From an uncultured Verrucomicrobia subdivision 3 bacterium (GTDB lineage: Bacteria; Verrucomicrobiota; Verrucomicrobiia; Limisphaerales; UBA8199): a stretch of 64,000 nucleotides of DNA. The position numbers were made by a program, and so were the translations under genes. This document shows positions 35,761 to 44,909 of this stretch, in pieces. Under the pieces are notes generated by a model. It made no database searches. It saw only the letters and a program-made list of their open reading frames with translations, and was not told the DNA's origin. The stretch covers positions 1 through 64,000 of the forward strand of contig CAIWMU010000199.1 of the NCBI GenBank assembly GCA_903913865.1, in the 5' to 3' direction. Numbering within the stretch: the stretch's first letter is position 1; each line of letters begins with the position of its first letter.

Positions 35761-37689
35761 ATGAAAACTATGCAAATTCCAAGTTTGGGTCCTGAAGTTG
35801 CCGGGACGATCGGGCGGCGTGATTTTTTGAAGCTTTCTGCTACAGCTATCGTGGGATCCCAGTTTCTGGGACTTGCAACCCGCGAGGCATTGGCTGATCA
35901 ATTGCCGAACAAAATGAACCTTCTGCTGATCCTTACGGATCAGGAGCGGCAAATGATGTGGTTTCCTTCAGGGTGGGAGTCGAAGAATTTGCCGACCATG
36001 ACCCGGTTGAAGGCCAATGGGCTGACGTTCACAAGTTCCTTCACTGCGACATCCATGTGCTCCCCGTCACGCAACACGCTGTTTACAGGCCTGTTTCCGG
36101 CACAGCATCGGCTGACAAATACCTTGAGTGAGTCGGAGACGGAGCAGGATCAACGCCAGCTGGACCCAACCCTCCCGAACCTTGGAACATGCCTCAAAGA
36201 GGCTGGTTACGATGTCATTTACAAAGGAAAGTGGCACATGAGCAAGCATGTCGTCGGGGCAGATGGTAGCAGGATCGAGGACGATATAGGGCGCTATGGC
36301 TTTGATGGGTGGGACGCCCCGGATGCCGGTGGCGATACCGCGATCAACAATTTCGGGGGCGGGAGCATCCAGAATGACGCACGGTTTCTCAACGATGCGG
36401 TGGCCTTTCTCAAAGAGCGTTTGGCTCACCCTTCTGAGAAGCCCTTCTGTCTGATTTTGTCATTGGTCAACCCCCATGACCTGCTCAGCTATCCCCGAAC
36501 CTACAACTCAGGAGGTTACTCCGATGATCCGTGGTTGGTGCCATCTGATCCTGCAATTTCCATTCCCCCCACCAACGGTGAGAACCTTCAGCTTAATAAG
36601 AAGCCGACACCTCATCAGGATACGCTGAACTCCCTTGCGTTCGGACTTGGTCCGTTGCTGACGGAGTCTGCCAAGTTGGATTATTTGAATTTCTACGGGA
36701 ATCTGATGAAGCTGGTGGATAGTCAGATTGGGCAGCTATTGGCTGTCATGGACAATGGTGGTGCGGAGGGCAGGGCGATGCTCGACAACACTCTCATTGT
36801 CCGGACGTCGGACCATGGGGAGAACGGGCTTTGTCATGGGGGTCTTAGGCAGAAGATGTTCGTCGCCTATGAGGAAACGATTCGTGTAGCCCTGGTCTGG
36901 TCGAATCCAAGGCTGTATCCGACCTCGCACACAACATCCGCAATGGTTTCGCATGTTGATCTGTTGCCGACAATTTGTGCTCTCACCGGGGTGCCGAATT
37001 GGGGGGCAAAGGGGTTCAAGGGTGTTAATTACAGCAGCATTGTCATGAACCCGACTGCTTCGCCCGTTCAGGATTATGTCTTGTTCACTTTTGATGACAT
37101 TTATGCCGGGACGGATCCTGCGAATTCTCCGGATGGGTTGGTCGCACCGCCGAATCGAATCCAGATGATGCGCACTGCAGACTACAAGTATGTTCGCTAC
37201 TACGACGGGAACGGCGGGGTCGCTGACCAGAGCGAGTTTTATGATCTGCGACCAAGCGGGGGGGATTATGATAGCACCTTTGGCCTGCCGTTGGAGATGC
37301 GTAACCTTTCAACCTGGGCTGTCGCGAACTTTCCGAATCCTCCGAGTCTTACTCCCTCGCAGGTCGCAGCCCGCAACCAGCTCTCACAAAATTTGGCAAC
37401 CGTCGCAACCTCCCGCCTCCAACCCCGATCGGTCAGCACACCTGTTCCACCGGAAAAACTGAAGCTTGCCGTGGTCCGCTCTCCGGATTCCAGTGGTTCA
37501 CACGCGATGGTTCAGATCACGTTTCTCTCGCGTGCGGACGAGACCTACCAGATCCAGAAGACCAGTAATCTTGTCGACTGGTCGGACCTTGGTGATGTCA
37601 TTATTGGAAATAACGGGTTGATTTTGCGAAGCTACGACTTAACCGATCAGAAGGCGTTTTATCGCATCCAATGGGCAGTGCGAAGCTAA
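35761..37689 (+). CDS. Tat-exported sulfatase (S1 family, Cys type)
   Basis: 642 aa. Hydrolyses sulfate esters using a formylglycine made from Cys100 in MCSPSRNTLFTG (C-x-P-x-R). A twin-arginine signal (GRRDFLKLSATAIVG) near residue 20 places it in the periplasm or outside. Metal-site motifs include LLLILTDQER and RTSDHGEN; KGKWHMSK carries the conserved Lys and His. The C-terminal 70 residues (SRADETYQIQKTSNLVDWSDLG) form a small beta module common at the ends of verrucomicrobial exported proteins. The maturase that would create formylglycine follows 82 bases downstream. Natural substrate unknown, perhaps a sulfated glycan. Confidence 0.93.
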   Translation: MKTMQIPSLGPEVAGTIGRRDFLKLSATAIVGSQFLGLATREALADQLPNKMNLLLILTDQERQMMWFPSGWESKNLPTMTRLKANGLTFTSSFTATSMCSPSRNTLFTGLFPAQHRLTNTLSESETEQDQRQLDPTLPNLGTCLKEAGYDVIYKGKWHMSKHVVGADGSRIEDDIGRYGFDGWDAPDAGGDTAINNFGGGSIQNDARFLNDAVAFLKERLAHPSEKPFCLILSLVNPHDLLSYPRTYNSGGYSDDPWLVPSDPAISIPPTNGENLQLNKKPTPHQDTLNSLAFGLGPLLTESAKLDYLNFYGNLMKLVDSQIGQLLAVMDNGGAEGRAMLDNTLIVRTSDHGENGLCHGGLRQKMFVAYEETIRVALVWSNPRLYPTSHTTSAMVSHVDLLPTICALTGVPNWGAKGFKGVNYSSIVMNPTASPVQDYVLFTFDDIYAGTDPANSPDGLVAPPNRIQMMRTADYKYVRYYDGNGGVADQSEFYDLRPSGGDYDSTFGLPLEMRNLSTWAVANFPNPPSLTPSQVAARNQLSQNLATVATSRLQPRSVSTPVPPEKLKLAVVRSPDSSGSHAMVQITFLSRADETYQIQKTSNLVDWSDLGDVIIGNNGLILRSYDLTDQKAFYRIQWAVRS

Positions 37690-37771
37690 TCCAACGCGGT
37701 GAAGAGTAATGAATTCGGGCATGCCTTGAGGGATCGAACTTCCAGGTTTTTAACCCTTCAACCCTGAAAAA

Positions 37772-39016
37772 GTGGATATTGGATCTGGAGCGCCGGACAC
37801 GTTTCAAGTGATGGCAAAGCCAGGCGGTGCTGCCTGCAACCTTGATTGCAAATATTGCTTTTACTTGGACAAGCTGAATCTCTCCCACTCCAGCAGCGGG
37901 GCTATGATGAGTGATTCGGTTCTCGAGGCCCATGTTCGACAGCACATTCAAGCCCAGCGCAGTGCTGATGTTGTTTTCACATGGCAGGGTGGGGAGCCGA
38001 CCCTTCTGGGAGTGGAGTTTTTTGAAAAAGTGGTCAATCTCCAGCGACGTCATGGAATCGGGAGGACGATTCTTAATACATTCCAAACCAATGGAGTTTT
38101 ACTGGATGATTTGTGGGGTGGATTTCTAAAGCGTGAGGATTTTCTGGTTGGTATAAGTCTTGACGGTCCCCGCCCGCTTCATGATTGCTACAGGGTCGAC
38201 AAGTCGGGAACTCCAACCTTCGATAGGGTCATCTCCGGGCTTGAAGTTTTGAAGCGCCACGGTGTGGAGTTCAACACCCTCAGTGTCGTTCACCGAACCA
38301 ACTCCAAGCATCCCGTCGAAGTTTATCGATTTCTTAAAGAATTAGGTTCCAGCTACCTGCAGTTCATCCCACTCGTTGAACGCATGCCGGATGCAGTTGG
38401 TATTACAGGTGGGGAGCGGGTTGCGCCGCCGCTCAATTTTGCGGCAGATAACGTCATTGATCCAGTTGTCAGTTCCTGGAGTGTGGAAGCCGAGGACTAT
38501 GGGCAGTTTTTGACAGCAGTTTTTGACGAGTGGCTGAGGAGGGATGTGGGGGTGGTTTTTGTTCAGCTGTTCGATGTGGCTCTCGGCATTTGGATGGGGC
38601 ATCCCTCAGGTTTGTGCCTGTTCAGGGAGGAATGTGGCGATGCTGTGGCTTTGGAACGAACTGGGGATGTTTACAGCTGCGACCACTTTGTTCACCCCGA
38701 TTTTCGGCTCGGTAATCTGATGGAGACGAGTCTTTCGGATTTGGTTCGATCTCCACGGCAGCGGCTTTTTGGCAGGGCAAAGGCTGCGCATCTGCCCGCT
38801 TATTGTCACAGCTGTGACGTGCGATTTGCCTGCAATGGTGAGTGCCCCAAAAACCGATTTCTGCAAACTCCTGATGGTGAGTTCGGCTTGAACTATCTGT
38901 GTGGTGCCTACAAACGGTTTTTTCATCATGTGAATCCTGTGATGCGCCAGATGGCCTGGTTCGCCCTCAGTGGACGACCTCCTGCAGAAATCATGTCCCT
39001 GCGTGGGGAATGTTGA
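37772..39016 (+). CDS. Anaerobic sulfatase-maturating enzyme (radical SAM)
   Basis: 414 aa. Oxygen-independent conversion of a sulfatase Cys or Ser to formylglycine, by S-adenosylmethionine radical chemistry. The radical-SAM cluster motif is Cys22-NLD-Cys26-KY-Cys29. Further on are TWQGGEPTLLG and ISLDGP. The C-terminal SPASM region carries the cysteines for two auxiliary Fe-S clusters (SCDH, YCHSCDVRFACNGECPKNRF, YLCGAY). It must act on the sulfatase in the cytoplasm before Tat export, which fits the upstream gene. The start is GTG 37772; ATG 37811 would cut off the conserved FQV before MAKP, so I prefer the longer form. Confidence 0.94.
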   Translation: MDIGSGAPDTFQVMAKPGGAACNLDCKYCFYLDKLNLSHSSSGAMMSDSVLEAHVRQHIQAQRSADVVFTWQGGEPTLLGVEFFEKVVNLQRRHGIGRTILNTFQTNGVLLDDLWGGFLKREDFLVGISLDGPRPLHDCYRVDKSGTPTFDRVISGLEVLKRHGVEFNTLSVVHRTNSKHPVEVYRFLKELGSSYLQFIPLVERMPDAVGITGGERVAPPLNFAADNVIDPVVSSWSVEAEDYGQFLTAVFDEWLRRDVGVVFVQLFDVALGIWMGHPSGLCLFREECGDAVALERTGDVYSCDHFVHPDFRLGNLMETSLSDLVRSPRQRLFGRAKAAHLPAYCHSCDVRFACNGECPKNRFLQTPDGEFGLNYLCGAYKRFFHHVNPVMRQMAWFALSGRPPAEIMSLRGEC

Positions 39017-39048
39017 CGAGTTCGGTAGAATTCGGCACTCTCGCATCC

Positions 39049-40218
39049 ATGAACTATTCTCGTGCGTTTGCAGTATGTGGCCTTGCGTTTTCTTGTGTCT
39101 TGAGTTGTTCCGCCGGATTTTATGGTGATCCGCCGGATGCCCGCCATCCCTGGGCCATTCACGACATGAACCGTCCCCAGCCCAAGGTCGTTGTGCCCGG
39201 GACATTCAGCACTCAGGAGCAACCGGGCAAGCCGCCTGCGGATGCCATCGTGCTCTTTGACGGGACTGATCTGTCCCACTGGGTATCAGCGAAGGAGGGG
39301 GCACCCCCGGCGAAGTGGAAAGTGGAGGATGGGCACATGGAAGTGGTGCCCGGCAGCGGGGATATTCAGACAAAGGACCAGTTCGCGGACTGCCAGCTGC
39401 ACGTTGAATGGGCTGCTCCGACTGAGGTGAAGGGCAGCGGACAGGGGCGGGGTAACAGCGGTATTTTCCTCATGGGCATCTGTGAGATTCAGGTGCTCGA
39501 CGTTTATGACAACCCGACCTATGCGGATGGTGGGGCCGGCTCTGTTTACGGAGTCAATCCTCCGATGGTGAACGCCATCAAACCGCCCGGACAATATCAG
39601 GTTTACGACATCGTATTCCGCAAGCCGGTTTGGAAGGATGGCACCATGCTTGATCCCGGCCATGTGACGGTGTTTATCAATGGCATTCTGGTTCAAGAAG
39701 CCACACCGCTTGAGGGTCCCACCGGCCACATGAAGCGTACAACGCATGGCCCGTTTCCTGACAAGGGCCCGATCAAGCTCCAGGACCATGGAAACCCGAT
39801 GCGGTTCCGCAATATCTGGTATCGTCCGCTTTCACCGCGTCCCATTGAGGGCGGAACAGATGGTGGATTCCTGACGGAGGAGGCCACCAAGGCGAAGCGC
39901 CAGTCGATCGCGGCAGACATCCGGGCCGATGCGGCGAAAGGTGATTCCAAAGACACTCTTCGTATCGCGCTGCGTCTGATGGAATCTCTCGCCTACGAGT
40001 TGGATCCTGCCACTGTGAAGAAGGTGGAAGACTGGGCTGGCGAATACGATACAGCGCTGAAGGCCATGAATCCGGATCAGATCAAGGGGAAAAAGGATGA
40101 AATCCGCTCCATCCATGGGGCTGTGCGTTATACCACGCAGTTTGGGCTTCTCCCCGCGTCGCTCCCTTTGAAGGCCGATCTTGATAGGATCGTAAAAGAG
40201 CAGAAGTGGGACAAGTAA
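39049..40218 (+). CDS. DUF1080 (3-keto-disaccharide hydrolase-like) protein
   Basis: 389 aa. N-terminal signal sequence (MNYSRAFAVCGLAFSCVLSC); a lipoprotein cleavage at LSC is possible but weak. The DUF1080 domain spans about 60-265: FDGTDLSHWVSAKEG, then FADCQLHVEWAAP, GRGNSGIFLMG and IRFRNIWYRPL-like text near the end. Known DUF1080 members are laminarinase-like jelly rolls, some cleaving 3-keto-glycosides. The C-terminal 110 residues are helical and Lys/Asp-rich. The gene lies 32 bases after the maturase and has its own terminator at 40262-40292. Confidence 0.87.
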   Translation: MNYSRAFAVCGLAFSCVLSCSAGFYGDPPDARHPWAIHDMNRPQPKVVVPGTFSTQEQPGKPPADAIVLFDGTDLSHWVSAKEGAPPAKWKVEDGHMEVVPGSGDIQTKDQFADCQLHVEWAAPTEVKGSGQGRGNSGIFLMGICEIQVLDVYDNPTYADGGAGSVYGVNPPMVNAIKPPGQYQVYDIVFRKPVWKDGTMLDPGHVTVFINGILVQEATPLEGPTGHMKRTTHGPFPDKGPIKLQDHGNPMRFRNIWYRPLSPRPIEGGTDGGFLTEEATKAKRQSIAADIRADAAKGDSKDTLRIALRLMESLAYELDPATVKKVEDWAGEYDTALKAMNPDQIKGKKDEIRSIHGAVRYTTQFGLLPASLPLKADLDRIVKEQKWDK

Positions 40219-40261
40219 TCGTTCGCTTCCTATTCGTCCTTTAGGCCTGATGGCCGCCTGC

Positions 40262-40292
40262 AAAGCGGGGTTTGGTTGCAAGCCCCGCTTTT
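40262..40292 (+). terminator. Rho-independent terminator after the DUF1080 gene
   Basis: AAAGCGGGG (40262-40270) pairs perfectly with CCCCGCTTT (40283-40291) across a 12-nt loop, and T residues are built into the 3' arm. It separates the sulfatase/DUF1080 transcript from the NIPSNAP gene. Confidence 0.8.
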
Positions 40293-40297
40293 GCAGA

Positions 40298-40326
40298 TTG
40301 ACAAAAGTCGTCGGCGAGGTTCTACA
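40298..40326 (+). promoter_or_regulatory. Candidate promoter of the NIPSNAP gene
   Basis: A perfect TTGACA (40298-40303) is followed after 17 bases by TCTACA (40321-40326), a weak -10. Transcription would begin about seven bases later, at or next to the ATG at 40333, so the message may be leaderless. The AAAGGGG in front of the ATG is too close to be a good Shine-Dalgarno. Confidence 0.4.
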
Positions 40327-40332
40327 AAGGGG

Positions 40333-41136
40333 ATGAAACGAAGATCATTTATATCTCGATCCCTTGGCGTTGCGGCAGCAGCCACGGCAGGGCTGTCATC
40401 CACTCTGGTTCCGCAGGCATCCGCCCAGGCTGCCCCGGGCCGTGACTATTACGAATTGCGGGTCTACCGGCTGAAGGCCGGGGCACAGACCGCTCCCCTT
40501 GAAGCCTACCTTGAGAAGGCGGCCATCCCGGCTTTGAACCGCATGGGGATCAAGCCGGTGGGGGTTTTTACCGAAATCGAGCCGAAGGAGGCCCCCGCTG
40601 TATTTGTGCTTCTGCCAAGCACCGATCTGGGGTTGCTGGCTTCCGCCTGGCTCCGTCTGAGCACCGATCCGGCCTACCGGGCTGCTGCGGCATCCTATTT
40701 GGAGACGCCCAAGGGCAGCCCGGCCTTTGAGCGGATTGACAGTTGGCTTTTGCTGGCGTTTTCAGGGATGCAGCGTTTGGAACAGCCTGATTATTCGAAG
40801 AATGGGAAGCCGCGCCTTTTTGAGTTGCGCACCTACGAGAGTTATTCCGAGGCGAAGGGTCAGAAGAAGGTGGACATGTTCAACAGTGGTGAGATCGAAG
40901 TGATGCATGAGATCGGCCTTGGTCCGATCTTTTTCGGGCAGGCATTGACTGGTCCGAACATGCCCCACCTGACCTACATGACCTCCGGGGAAAATGCCGA
41001 GGAGCACAAGAAGCACTGGGATGCTTTTGGAAAACATCCGGTCTGGGAGAAGTTGAAAAATGATCCCCAATACGCCGACACTGTGTCGAAGATGTTGAAG
41101 TGGATGCTAAAGCCAACGGCCTATTCGCAGATTTGA
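40333..41136 (+). CDS. NIPSNAP family protein, Tat-exported
   Basis: 267 aa. The N-terminus MKRRSFISRSLGVAAAATAG is a twin-arginine signal, cleaved near ASAQA. The mature part has two NIPSNAP (ferredoxin-like, dimeric alpha/beta barrel) repeats: YYELRVYRLKAGAQ at about 39 and LFELRTYESYSEAKGQKKVDMF at about 160, the second continuing to HKKHWDAFGKHPVW. Exported NIPSNAP proteins of this kind are common in Planctomycetota and Verrucomicrobiota; their reaction is not known. It is followed immediately (no gap) by the sensor kinase gene. Confidence 0.9.
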   Translation: MKRRSFISRSLGVAAAATAGLSSTLVPQASAQAAPGRDYYELRVYRLKAGAQTAPLEAYLEKAAIPALNRMGIKPVGVFTEIEPKEAPAVFVLLPSTDLGLLASAWLRLSTDPAYRAAAASYLETPKGSPAFERIDSWLLLAFSGMQRLEQPDYSKNGKPRLFELRTYESYSEAKGQKKVDMFNSGEIEVMHEIGLGPIFFGQALTGPNMPHLTYMTSGENAEEHKKHWDAFGKHPVWEKLKNDPQYADTVSKMLKWMLKPTAYSQI

Positions 41137-44100
41137 TTGGGTGCTGTGGATCCCACTTCAAGCTTCAACTCCAATTGTGCTTCCAAGTGGGGAGGCTGGT
41201 ATCGTGCCCTGCGCTGGTGGGGCATGTGGCTGGTGGTCCTGTTTTGGACGGCAAGCCGTTCGTTGGTTGTCGGCGGAAGTTTCACCGTTGATACCTGGAC
41301 CACGGAGAAAGGTCTGCCCCAGAATTCCGTCATCTCCCTGACCCAAGCCAAAGACGGATATCTTTGGCTTGGGACACTCAACGGATTGGCCCGGTTTGAT
41401 GGTGTTGGCTTTTCCGTTTTTGATGAGAGTAACACTCCGGGGCTGAATAACAGCCGGATCGTCAAGGTGTTCGAGGACAGCCGGACGAACCTGTGGGTTG
41501 GGACGGAGACCGCCGGGGTCGTGCTGGTTGAACCCAACGGAAAAGTAACGGGGGTGGATATCGGGCGCGGCAGCCGGGATGGGCGATTGATGGCAGTGGT
41601 GGAGGATCAGTCCGGGGCGGTTTGGCTCTACACCGCCGATGGTCAGTTGTGCCGATATTTTGAAAAGCGGGTGGACGTGTGGAACGTGGGCACCCGGGTC
41701 CCGAGCAACTGCCGCGCACTTGCAGTTGAAAAGACAGGCCTGCTCTGGGTGGGGACAGATTGGAGCCTTGCGGCACTCCAACCTTCATCTTCCGGCGCTG
41801 CAGCCGGGCTCCCGGTGGTGCAGGAGGTGTCTGTTTCAAGGAAGTTGGATTTCATCCTGCCTTGCAAGAAAGGGGGGTATTGGCAGATCGCGGATGGCAG
41901 GATTTCCCGGCAGGTCAACAGTCGCATGGAGGAGGATTTGGGAGCCTATCCGTGGACCAATGTGCCCGTAGCTGCGGCCTGTGAGGATGACAGGGGGCAG
42001 CTCGTCGTGGGCACCTATGGGGATGGTGTTTACTGGCATGATGCGGGTGGGGGATGGCAGAAGCTCTCAGTGGAACTTTCCCATACCTATATTTTATCGC
42101 TGGTTTGCGACCGGGAGGGATCCTTGTGGGTCGGGACCGATGGAGGGGGGCTTAACCGGGTTCGTCGACAGATTTTCAGTGTGCTGCCCGGTTCAGGAGC
42201 CTTCACGGTGCAATCGGTTGCGTCAACATCCACAGGGGACGTCTGGTTCGGAATCAATGGGGGTGGTATGGCTCTTTGGCGCAATGGCGTTTTGGAGCGG
42301 TTCAAGGAGGCGCAGGGGCCGGCAAACCCCTATGTGCGGGCTGTGTTGAGCGATCACAACGGGCAGCTCTGGTCCGGCACCTACGGGGGGGGCTTGTTTC
42401 AGTTGAGCAGCAATAGCTTCCGCCGTGCCCCCGGGGGGGAAGGGTTGGATTCCCACATCTCCGCGCTGTTTGAGGATCGAACAGGCAGACTGTGGGCTGG
42501 CACACAGAATGGTCTGGGCTGGTGGAGTGGAAGCAGATGGCAGGCGTTGACCAATCCGATCTCTGGCAGTTCAGTGCAGGCGATAGCCGGTGATCTGGAA
42601 GGTGGACTGTGGGTGGGGACCTACTCGGGAGGTCTCAACCACCTCAGGGACGGAAAGGTAACGATCTATGGTCGCACGAACGGTCTGCCCAGCGACAATA
42701 TCACCTCGCTACTGCTGGACAAGGAAGGTGTTTTGTGGGTTGGGACAGCAAACGGCCTGGGTCGGCTGGCCAATGGAGTCTGGTCACGGTTCATGCGTGA
42801 AGATGGCCTTCCTGTGAGTAATCTGGGCTACCTTCTCGAGGATGATCACGGCTTTATCTGGGTGGGATCCAATGCGGGTTTGATGAGGATTCGCAAGCGG
42901 GATCTGGGTGATTTCGCAACCGGGGCAAAGAGTAGTTTTTTTTGCAGGCTTTACGGAAAGCCGGATGGCCTGTTGAGCGGGGAATGCACCCAGGGTTCCC
43001 AGCCAGCGGCGCACAGGTCAGCTGATGGAAGGCTTTGGTTCCCAACGATCAAAGGATTGGCGGTGATCGATCCAGCCACCATAGCCGTCAACAGCAATCC
43101 CCCTCCCGTGATTATTGAAGCGGTCTTGATCGATAGTCATCTGCATGGCACCAATTCACTCCGATCGCCACCGCCCCAGCGGGTAGTCATCCCGGCGGGA
43201 AGGGAGGGCCTGGATATTCAATTTGCCTGTTTGAACCTGGCCGCTCCAGAAAAGTGCAGGGTCAATTTCCGCATGTTCGGCCATGAGAATGGATGGACGA
43301 CCCGCGATGGGATCTCCCGGACGGTCCATTACAGCAAACTTCCCCCCGGCCAGTATCGTTTTCAGTTGACCGCTGCCAATGAGGATGGGGTGCGCAACGA
43401 TGAGGGTGCATCGCTCGTGGTGGTTGTGCTGCCGCCATTCTGGAGAACCTGGTGGTTTATTGGCCTGGTAGGTTTTGTCGTGCTTGGGGTCGTTGCCGGG
43501 GTTGTTCACTATGTTTCCACCCAGCGTTTGCAACGGCAACTGGCCGGGCTTCGCCAAAAGGAGGCATTGGAGAAGGAGCGGGCACGGATTGCCCGTGACA
43601 TCCATGATCAGGTGGGTGCGAGCCTGACCCAGGTGTCCCTGATTGGTGAGATGCTGGAAGCGGACAAGGATCAGCCTGAGGAGGTGGAGGCCCATGCCCG
43701 GCAGATCTCTCAAACCGCCCTTGAAACCACCCGCGCGCTGGATGAGATTGTCTGGACCGTCAATCCTTCGAACGACACGCTTGAGGGCCTTATCAACTAC
43801 GTGTGCAAATACGCGCAGGATTATCTGGCGGTTGCCGAGGTGCGCTACAGGCTCGAGGTTCCGACACCGCTTCCTGCCACACCGATTTCCCCGGAGCTGC
43901 GCCACAATGTGTTTCTTGCCGCCAAGGAGGCGATCACGAACGTCGTGAAGCATGCCCGCGCCAAGTCTGCCTCAGTCAGGTTGAAACTCGAACCGGGCCG
44001 GTTCAGCCTCGAGATTGAAGATGACGGCCGGGGGTTGGGAGGGATGGACCCGAAGGCGGCCGCTGCGAGAAATGGATTGCGCAACATGCGCAAACGGATG

Positions 44101-44187
44101 GAGGATGTGGGCGGAAGTTTTGCCATTGAGCCCGGTGCGGAAGGGGGAGCTGTTGTCAAACTCAGCGCACCGATAGGAACTTCCTGA
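41137..44187 (+). CDS. Two-component sensor kinase with beta-propeller sensor, 1016 aa
   Basis: Membrane sensor of the Reg_prop/Y_Y_Y type. A hydrophobic N-terminal segment (~30-46) is followed by a large periplasmic part: repeated LWVGT-x-GL blades from about 55 to 600, forming two seven-bladed propellers by family precedent, then a Y_Y_Y domain (~680-765). A membrane helix lies at about 770-790. The cytoplasmic kinase is of the HisKA_3 class with His823 in ARDIHDQVGASL and an ATPase domain with ITNVVKHARAKSA and DDGRGLGG. In relatives the propeller senses oligosaccharides. The start is uncertain: TTG 41137 abuts the upstream stop, GTG 41146 and ATG 41224 are alternatives. The response regulator follows 2 bases on. 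Confidence 0.93.
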   Translation: MGAVDPTSSFNSNCASKWGGWYRALRWWGMWLVVLFWTASRSLVVGGSFTVDTWTTEKGLPQNSVISLTQAKDGYLWLGTLNGLARFDGVGFSVFDESNTPGLNNSRIVKVFEDSRTNLWVGTETAGVVLVEPNGKVTGVDIGRGSRDGRLMAVVEDQSGAVWLYTADGQLCRYFEKRVDVWNVGTRVPSNCRALAVEKTGLLWVGTDWSLAALQPSSSGAAAGLPVVQEVSVSRKLDFILPCKKGGYWQIADGRISRQVNSRMEEDLGAYPWTNVPVAAACEDDRGQLVVGTYGDGVYWHDAGGGWQKLSVELSHTYILSLVCDREGSLWVGTDGGGLNRVRRQIFSVLPGSGAFTVQSVASTSTGDVWFGINGGGMALWRNGVLERFKEAQGPANPYVRAVLSDHNGQLWSGTYGGGLFQLSSNSFRRAPGGEGLDSHISALFEDRTGRLWAGTQNGLGWWSGSRWQALTNPISGSSVQAIAGDLEGGLWVGTYSGGLNHLRDGKVTIYGRTNGLPSDNITSLLLDKEGVLWVGTANGLGRLANGVWSRFMREDGLPVSNLGYLLEDDHGFIWVGSNAGLMRIRKRDLGDFATGAKSSFFCRLYGKPDGLLSGECTQGSQPAAHRSADGRLWFPTIKGLAVIDPATIAVNSNPPPVIIEAVLIDSHLHGTNSLRSPPPQRVVIPAGREGLDIQFACLNLAAPEKCRVNFRMFGHENGWTTRDGISRTVHYSKLPPGQYRFQLTAANEDGVRNDEGASLVVVVLPPFWRTWWFIGLVGFVVLGVVAGVVHYVSTQRLQRQLAGLRQKEALEKERARIARDIHDQVGASLTQVSLIGEMLEADKDQPEEVEAHARQISQTALETTRALDEIVWTVNPSNDTLEGLINYVCKYAQDYLAVAEVRYRLEVPTPLPATPISPELRHNVFLAAKEAITNVVKHARAKSASVRLKLEPGRFSLEIEDDGRGLGGMDPKAAAARNGLRNMRKRMEDVGGSFAIEPGAEGGAVVKLSAPIGTS

Positions 44188-44189
44188 AT

Positions 44190-44816
44190 ATGCCGATTAC
44201 TGTTTCAATTGTGGAGGATAACGACCAGCTTCGCGCGACACTTGCGCGGGTGCTTGGTCGAACGGATGGTTTTCGTTGTGTGAGCCACTATGGTAACGCC
44301 GAGGCGGCGCTTGAGGCACTGCCCCGAGACAAGCCGAACGTTGTGCTCATGGACATCAACCTGCCAGGGATGAACGGGGTGGAGTGTGTGCGTAGGTTGA
44401 AGGCTGCGGAGCCGGGCATACAGGCCATCATGCTGACCGTTTATGAGGATACTGAGAACATTTTCAACGCACTTGCAGCGGGGGCCTCGGGTTACATGCT
44501 GAAGCGGACCAAGACCGCAGAGTTGATTGAGGCAATCCATGAGGTGCTGCGGGGAGGTTCCCCAATGACCACCCATATCGCGAGGAAGGTGACCGAATCG
44601 TTCCGGAAAGCCGGGCCATCGCCCCAGCCAACTGAGAATTTGTCGGAACGGGAGCAGGAGGTTCTTGATTGTCTCAGCCAGGGCTTTCTCTACAAGGAAA
44701 TCGCCGAAAAGCTTGGGATCAGCTACGAGACCGTGCATACCTATATCCGTCGCATTTACGAGAAACTTCAGGTTCGAACCCGCACAGAGGCCGTGGCAAA
44801 ATTCCTGCGCCGGTAG
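44190..44816 (+). CDS. LuxR/NarL-family response regulator
   Basis: 208 aa. Receiver domain 1-120 with phospho-acceptor Asp55 in VVLMDINLPGMNG, acidic pocket EDND near the start, conserved Thr in MLTVYED and Lys in YMLKRTK. The LuxR-type helix-turn-helix is at 145-205 (LSEREQEVLDCLSQGFLYKEIAEKL, then ISYETVHTYIRRIYEKL). It lies 2 bases after the sensor kinase and is its evident partner. Targets are likely the adjacent carbohydrate genes and perhaps the deacylase downstream, but no binding repeats were found. Stop is TAG. Confidence 0.95.
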   Translation: MPITVSIVEDNDQLRATLARVLGRTDGFRCVSHYGNAEAALEALPRDKPNVVLMDINLPGMNGVECVRRLKAAEPGIQAIMLTVYEDTENIFNALAAGASGYMLKRTKTAELIEAIHEVLRGGSPMTTHIARKVTESFRKAGPSPQPTENLSEREQEVLDCLSQGFLYKEIAEKLGISYETVHTYIRRIYEKLQVRTRTEAVAKFLRR

Positions 44817-44909
44817 GGGATTGAGGGCTGATCTGCAGTGAGACAATTCTTGGTAATTTTACAGACTTTTACAGTTGCCTTTTGGAACATTCGTGCAAGG
44901 GTGGTTTTG

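Noticed and set aside
37811-39016. Shorter anSME starting at ATG 37811
   Set aside because: Relatives have a few residues including F-x-V just before MAKP; the GTG start at 37772 keeps them.
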